NCBI GenBank assembly: GCA_018066065.1 | Contig: JAGHSC010000109.1 | Location: forward strand, 1-9,508 | Length of the DNA: 9,508 nt | Reading direction: 5' to 3' | From: Candidatus Cryptobacteroides faecihippi | Lineage (GTDB): Bacteria; Bacteroidota; Bacteroidia; Bacteroidales; UBA932 | Shown here: piece after piece, positions 7,869 through 9,508 of the stretch | How the letters are laid out: the number at the start of each line of letters is the position of its first letter | Position numbering within the stretch: position 1 is the first letter of the stretch | Program-made: the position numbers and the translations under genes | The notes under the pieces: generated by a model | Database searches by the model: none | The model's input: only the letters and a program-made list of their open reading frames with translations | What the model was told of the DNA's origin: nothing

Positions 7869-8197
7869 TTTTTCTCTTCCACGATGAAAACATCCTCCCC
7901 AGGCTCCGCGAAGTTGAATTCCTCGCGTGCATAGCGTTCCAGGGAATCCTTGCTGGAGGTGAGGGAATGGATCTTCCCGTCCATCTCGCGGATCTCCTCG
8001 CTGTACTTTTCAATCAGCCGTTCCTGGCGGTTGATCTCGAGACCTGCCTTCACCCAGCGGACGATGTTGTTCTTGTTGACAAAGCCCACAAGGATGACAA
8101 AGATGCCGGTGGCCACGATTGCATAACGGAAGAAGGAACGCTTCTGGTCGTTCCTGCCGTCTTTGTCACGATTCCATATGTCTTTGAACTTTTCCAA
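7865..8197 (-). CDS. DivIC/FtsB-family septum formation initiator protein
   Basis: This encodes a small bitopic membrane protein of the FtsB/DivIC family, which helps recruit and activate the divisome with FtsL and FtsQ/DivIB homologues. With a TTG start at 8197 it has 110 residues. A short basic cytoplasmic tail comes first, then one membrane segment (about 22-41, FFRYAIVATGIFVILVGFV). A periplasmic coiled coil (~44-85) follows, and then the ending YAREEFNFAEPGEDVFIVEE, which matches the Bacteroidetes pattern AREKY...P.EDIYV. No ATG or GTG is available in frame before the membrane segment. TTG 8197 gives MEKFKDIW, like the M.KL..IW N-terminus I recall in relatives, and lies ~16 bases downstream of a plausible transcription start. 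TTG 8221 (118 residues) is the alternative. It overlaps purB by four bases. Confidence 0.85.
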   Translation of the reverse strand: MEKFKDIWNRDKDGRNDQKRSFFRYAIVATGIFVILVGFVNKNNIVRWVKAGLEINRQERLIEKYSEEIREMDGKIHSLTSSKDSLERYAREEFNFAEPGEDVFIVEEKK

Positions 8198-8218
8198 CTG
8201 AACAGGGCTTTGTTTGTG

Positions 8219-8226
8219 CAAAAATA
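8219..8226 (-). promoter_or_regulatory. Bacteroidota -7 box for the division gene and purB
   Basis: The minus strand reads TATTTTTG, matching TAnnTTTG. The predicted start of transcription is around 8212-8215, just upstream of the TTG start at 8197. The box covers the alternative TTG at 8221, which would make that start unusable from this promoter. No well-spaced TTTG -33 element is apparent. Confidence 0.45.
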
Positions 8227-8228
8227 AC

Positions 8229-8236
8229 TAATTTTG
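8229..8236 (+). promoter_or_regulatory. Bacteroidota -7 box for the nucleotidyltransferase gene
   Basis: TAATTTTG matches TAnnTTTG on the plus strand and sits two bases from the oppositely oriented box of the division gene. Transcription would start near 8241-8244, leaving a leader of about 37 bases, AT-rich and without a Shine-Dalgarno sequence next to the ATG at 8280. TTTG elements at 8209-8212 and 8213-8216 are closer than the usual 19-21 base spacing. Confidence 0.45.
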
Positions 8237-8279
8237 CCCAATATAACTATAGAGGGAAAAACTCAATAATCAGAATACC

Positions 8280-9215
8280 ATGAAACCTACTCTTCTCGTG
8301 CTCGCTGCCGGAATGGGCAGCCGCTATGGCGGACTCAAGCAGATGGACGGGCTTGGCCCAAGCGGTGAAACCATCATCGACTATTCAATCTACGATGCAG
8401 TCGCAGCCGGATTCGGAAAAGTTGTCTACATCGTCAGGACATCATTCCTGGACGTCTTCAAGCAGACCGTCAAGGAAAAGTACTCAGGCATCCTCTGCCC
8501 GGACGGGACTCCGCTGGAGTTCGACTTCGTGACACAGGAACTCGACAAGATCCCTGCAAGGTTCACACTCAACCCTGAGAGGCAGAAGCCTTGGGGCACT
8601 GCACACGCAGTCCTGATGGCCAAGGACGTCATCAAGGAGCCTTTTGCCGTCATCAACGGAGACGACTACTATGGTAAAAGCTCATTCAGGATCCTTGGAG
8701 ACTGGCTCAGGGCCCACGAGGGAACAAAGGGTTCATGCGCCATCGTGGGATTCGAGCTTGACAACACCCTTTCAGAGAACGGAATAGTTTCAAGAGGAAT
8801 ATGCTCCTACGATGCCGACAGGCATCTCACAGCCGTCGCCGAGTGCCTGAACATCGGCAAGGAAGCCGACGGCAAGGTCTACGGCAACAACACCGTGACC
8901 GGTGAGGACCATGTCGAGCTCGACGGAAAGAACCTCTGCTCGATGAACATGTGGGGATTCACCCCTGACTACTTCAACCTCAGCGAGGAGATCTTCGAGT
9001 CATTCCTCGAGGTCAACATCAACGAGCCGAAGAAGGAATTCTACACTCCTTTCGCAGTCGACACCCTCATCAGGGAGAAAGGATTCTGCTGCGATGTCCT
9101 CTCCACCGACTCACACTGGTTCGGAGTCACCTTCAAGGAAGACAGGCCGGGCGTGGTCGCAAAGTTCGAGGAACTCGTCAAGGAAGGGGTCTACCCTACC
9201 CCACTCTGGAAATAA
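8280..9215 (+). CDS. Nucleotidyltransferase family protein (sugar-1-phosphate nucleotidyltransferase-like)
   Basis: The 311-residue product has a Rossmann-like NTP-transferase fold related to enzymes that make NDP-sugars from sugar-1-phosphates and NTPs. The N-terminal strand and loop LVLAAGMGSRYGGLKQ (6-21) is the nucleotide-binding signature, but GLKQ replaces the usual PxTxxxPK. WGTAHAVLMAK (105-115) fits the GTA base-recognition region. INGDDYYG (125-132) carries the metal-binding Asp. MNMWGF (222-227) and DTLIRE (261-266) fit the sugar-binding half. There is no left-handed beta-helix domain, so it is not a GlmU- or GlgC-like fusion. Similar single-domain proteins are common in Bacteroidales; the substrate cannot be named from sequence. 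The membrane protein gene starts ten bases downstream, so they are likely cotranscribed. Confidence 0.85.
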   Translation: MKPTLLVLAAGMGSRYGGLKQMDGLGPSGETIIDYSIYDAVAAGFGKVVYIVRTSFLDVFKQTVKEKYSGILCPDGTPLEFDFVTQELDKIPARFTLNPERQKPWGTAHAVLMAKDVIKEPFAVINGDDYYGKSSFRILGDWLRAHEGTKGSCAIVGFELDNTLSENGIVSRGICSYDADRHLTAVAECLNIGKEADGKVYGNNTVTGEDHVELDGKNLCSMNMWGFTPDYFNLSEEIFESFLEVNINEPKKEFYTPFAVDTLIREKGFCCDVLSTDSHWFGVTFKEDRPGVVAKFEELVKEGVYPTPLWK

Positions 9216-9225
9216 GGCTCAGACA

Positions 9226-9508
9226 TGGGATTCTTCAAGACAAGGAAAGTCGAGAAGAGCTACGACCTGATCGGAGCCTTCTCATGGTACACCCCAGGGA
9301 TCTCCGGACTGTTTTCAGTCCTGGGCTGGTTCCTCATCGGCATGGTGTTCGGCTCGCTGGCGGTCGTTCCGCTCATCGCCGCCGGCCTCCCGATGTGCTA
9401 TTCCATCCTCGTGATGTATCCGCTCCAGTTCGTCCCGGTGCTCATCTACACAAAGTTCAAGAGCAGCAGGAATTCTCCGTTCGACAGAGGATACAAGCTT
9501 GACAGCAA
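9226..9508 (+). CDS. Membrane protein resembling CPBP-family intramembrane protease, N-terminal part
   Basis: A frame open from ATG 9226 to the window edge gives 94 residues and is truncated by the window end. A basic N-terminus (MGFFKTRKVEKSYDLIGAF) is followed by two hydrophobic segments, about residues 29-55 and 58-74 (YSILVMYPLQFVPVLIYTK). A polar loop, SSRNSPFDRGYKLDS, comes next. The pattern of a hydrophobic helix, then YPLxFxPxxIY, then a basic patch, an RN-x-PF-D-x-G segment and LDS, resembles the N-terminus of Bacteroidales CPBP (CAAX protease/bacteriocin-processing) proteins as I remember them. The diagnostic EExxxR and HxxxB motifs would lie beyond the window, so the family call is tentative. 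It follows the nucleotidyltransferase gene by ten bases. Confidence 0.6.

Noticed and set aside
1..9508. Mobile element, phage, defence or CRISPR system
   Set aside because: No transposase, integrase, repeat-spacer array, terminal repeats or defence domain was seen; all genes are housekeeping or plain accessory types in compact operons.

Overview
The window is ordinary chromosomal DNA from a Bacteroidota bacterium, most likely order Bacteroidales. The evidence is: Bacteroidales-like protein sequences (long acidic/basic IF2 linker, NLTDDSF-type DHPS, PurB ending TPWNYTGF, a BT_3928-like DoxX protein); TAnnTTTG promoter boxes typical of the phylum; and almost no strong Shine-Dalgarno sequences. 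The DNA is fairly GC-rich in genes, with short AT-rich gaps. I see no mobile element, CRISPR array, tRNA, rRNA or phage gene, and I found no convincing new biological system.

Layout, left to right: (1) the 3' end of nusA and then infB, plus strand, the classic transcription/translation factor pair. infB has an apparent one-base deletion near 3441 that throws its last ~84 codons out of frame. (2) Convergent to it, on the minus strand, tmk (thymidylate kinase) followed after one base by a DoxX/MauE-like membrane protein. (3) Divergent from tmk, plus strand, folP (dihydropteroate synthase), apparently transcribed from a promoter so close to its ATG that the mRNA may be leaderless. (4) Convergent to folP, minus strand, a DivIC/FtsB-type division protein and purB (adenylosuccinate lyase). 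They overlap by ATGA, and the purB stop shares a CTAG palindrome with the folP stop. (5) Divergent from these, plus strand, a sugar-nucleotidyltransferase-like gene, then the start of a membrane protein resembling CPBP-family intramembrane proteases, cut by the window end.

Functionally these are housekeeping genes: transcription elongation and translation initiation, nucleotide supply (dTMP to dTDP, IMP to AMP), folate synthesis, and cell envelope or division. The genes are packed tightly. The two divergent gaps are small AT-rich islands, each holding back-to-back -7 boxes and each containing the same 10-mer CTAATTTTGC. The two convergent junctions have almost no space for terminators. The points most worth checking are the infB frameshift, the possible leaderless folP transcript, and the non-ATG (TTG) start of the division gene.
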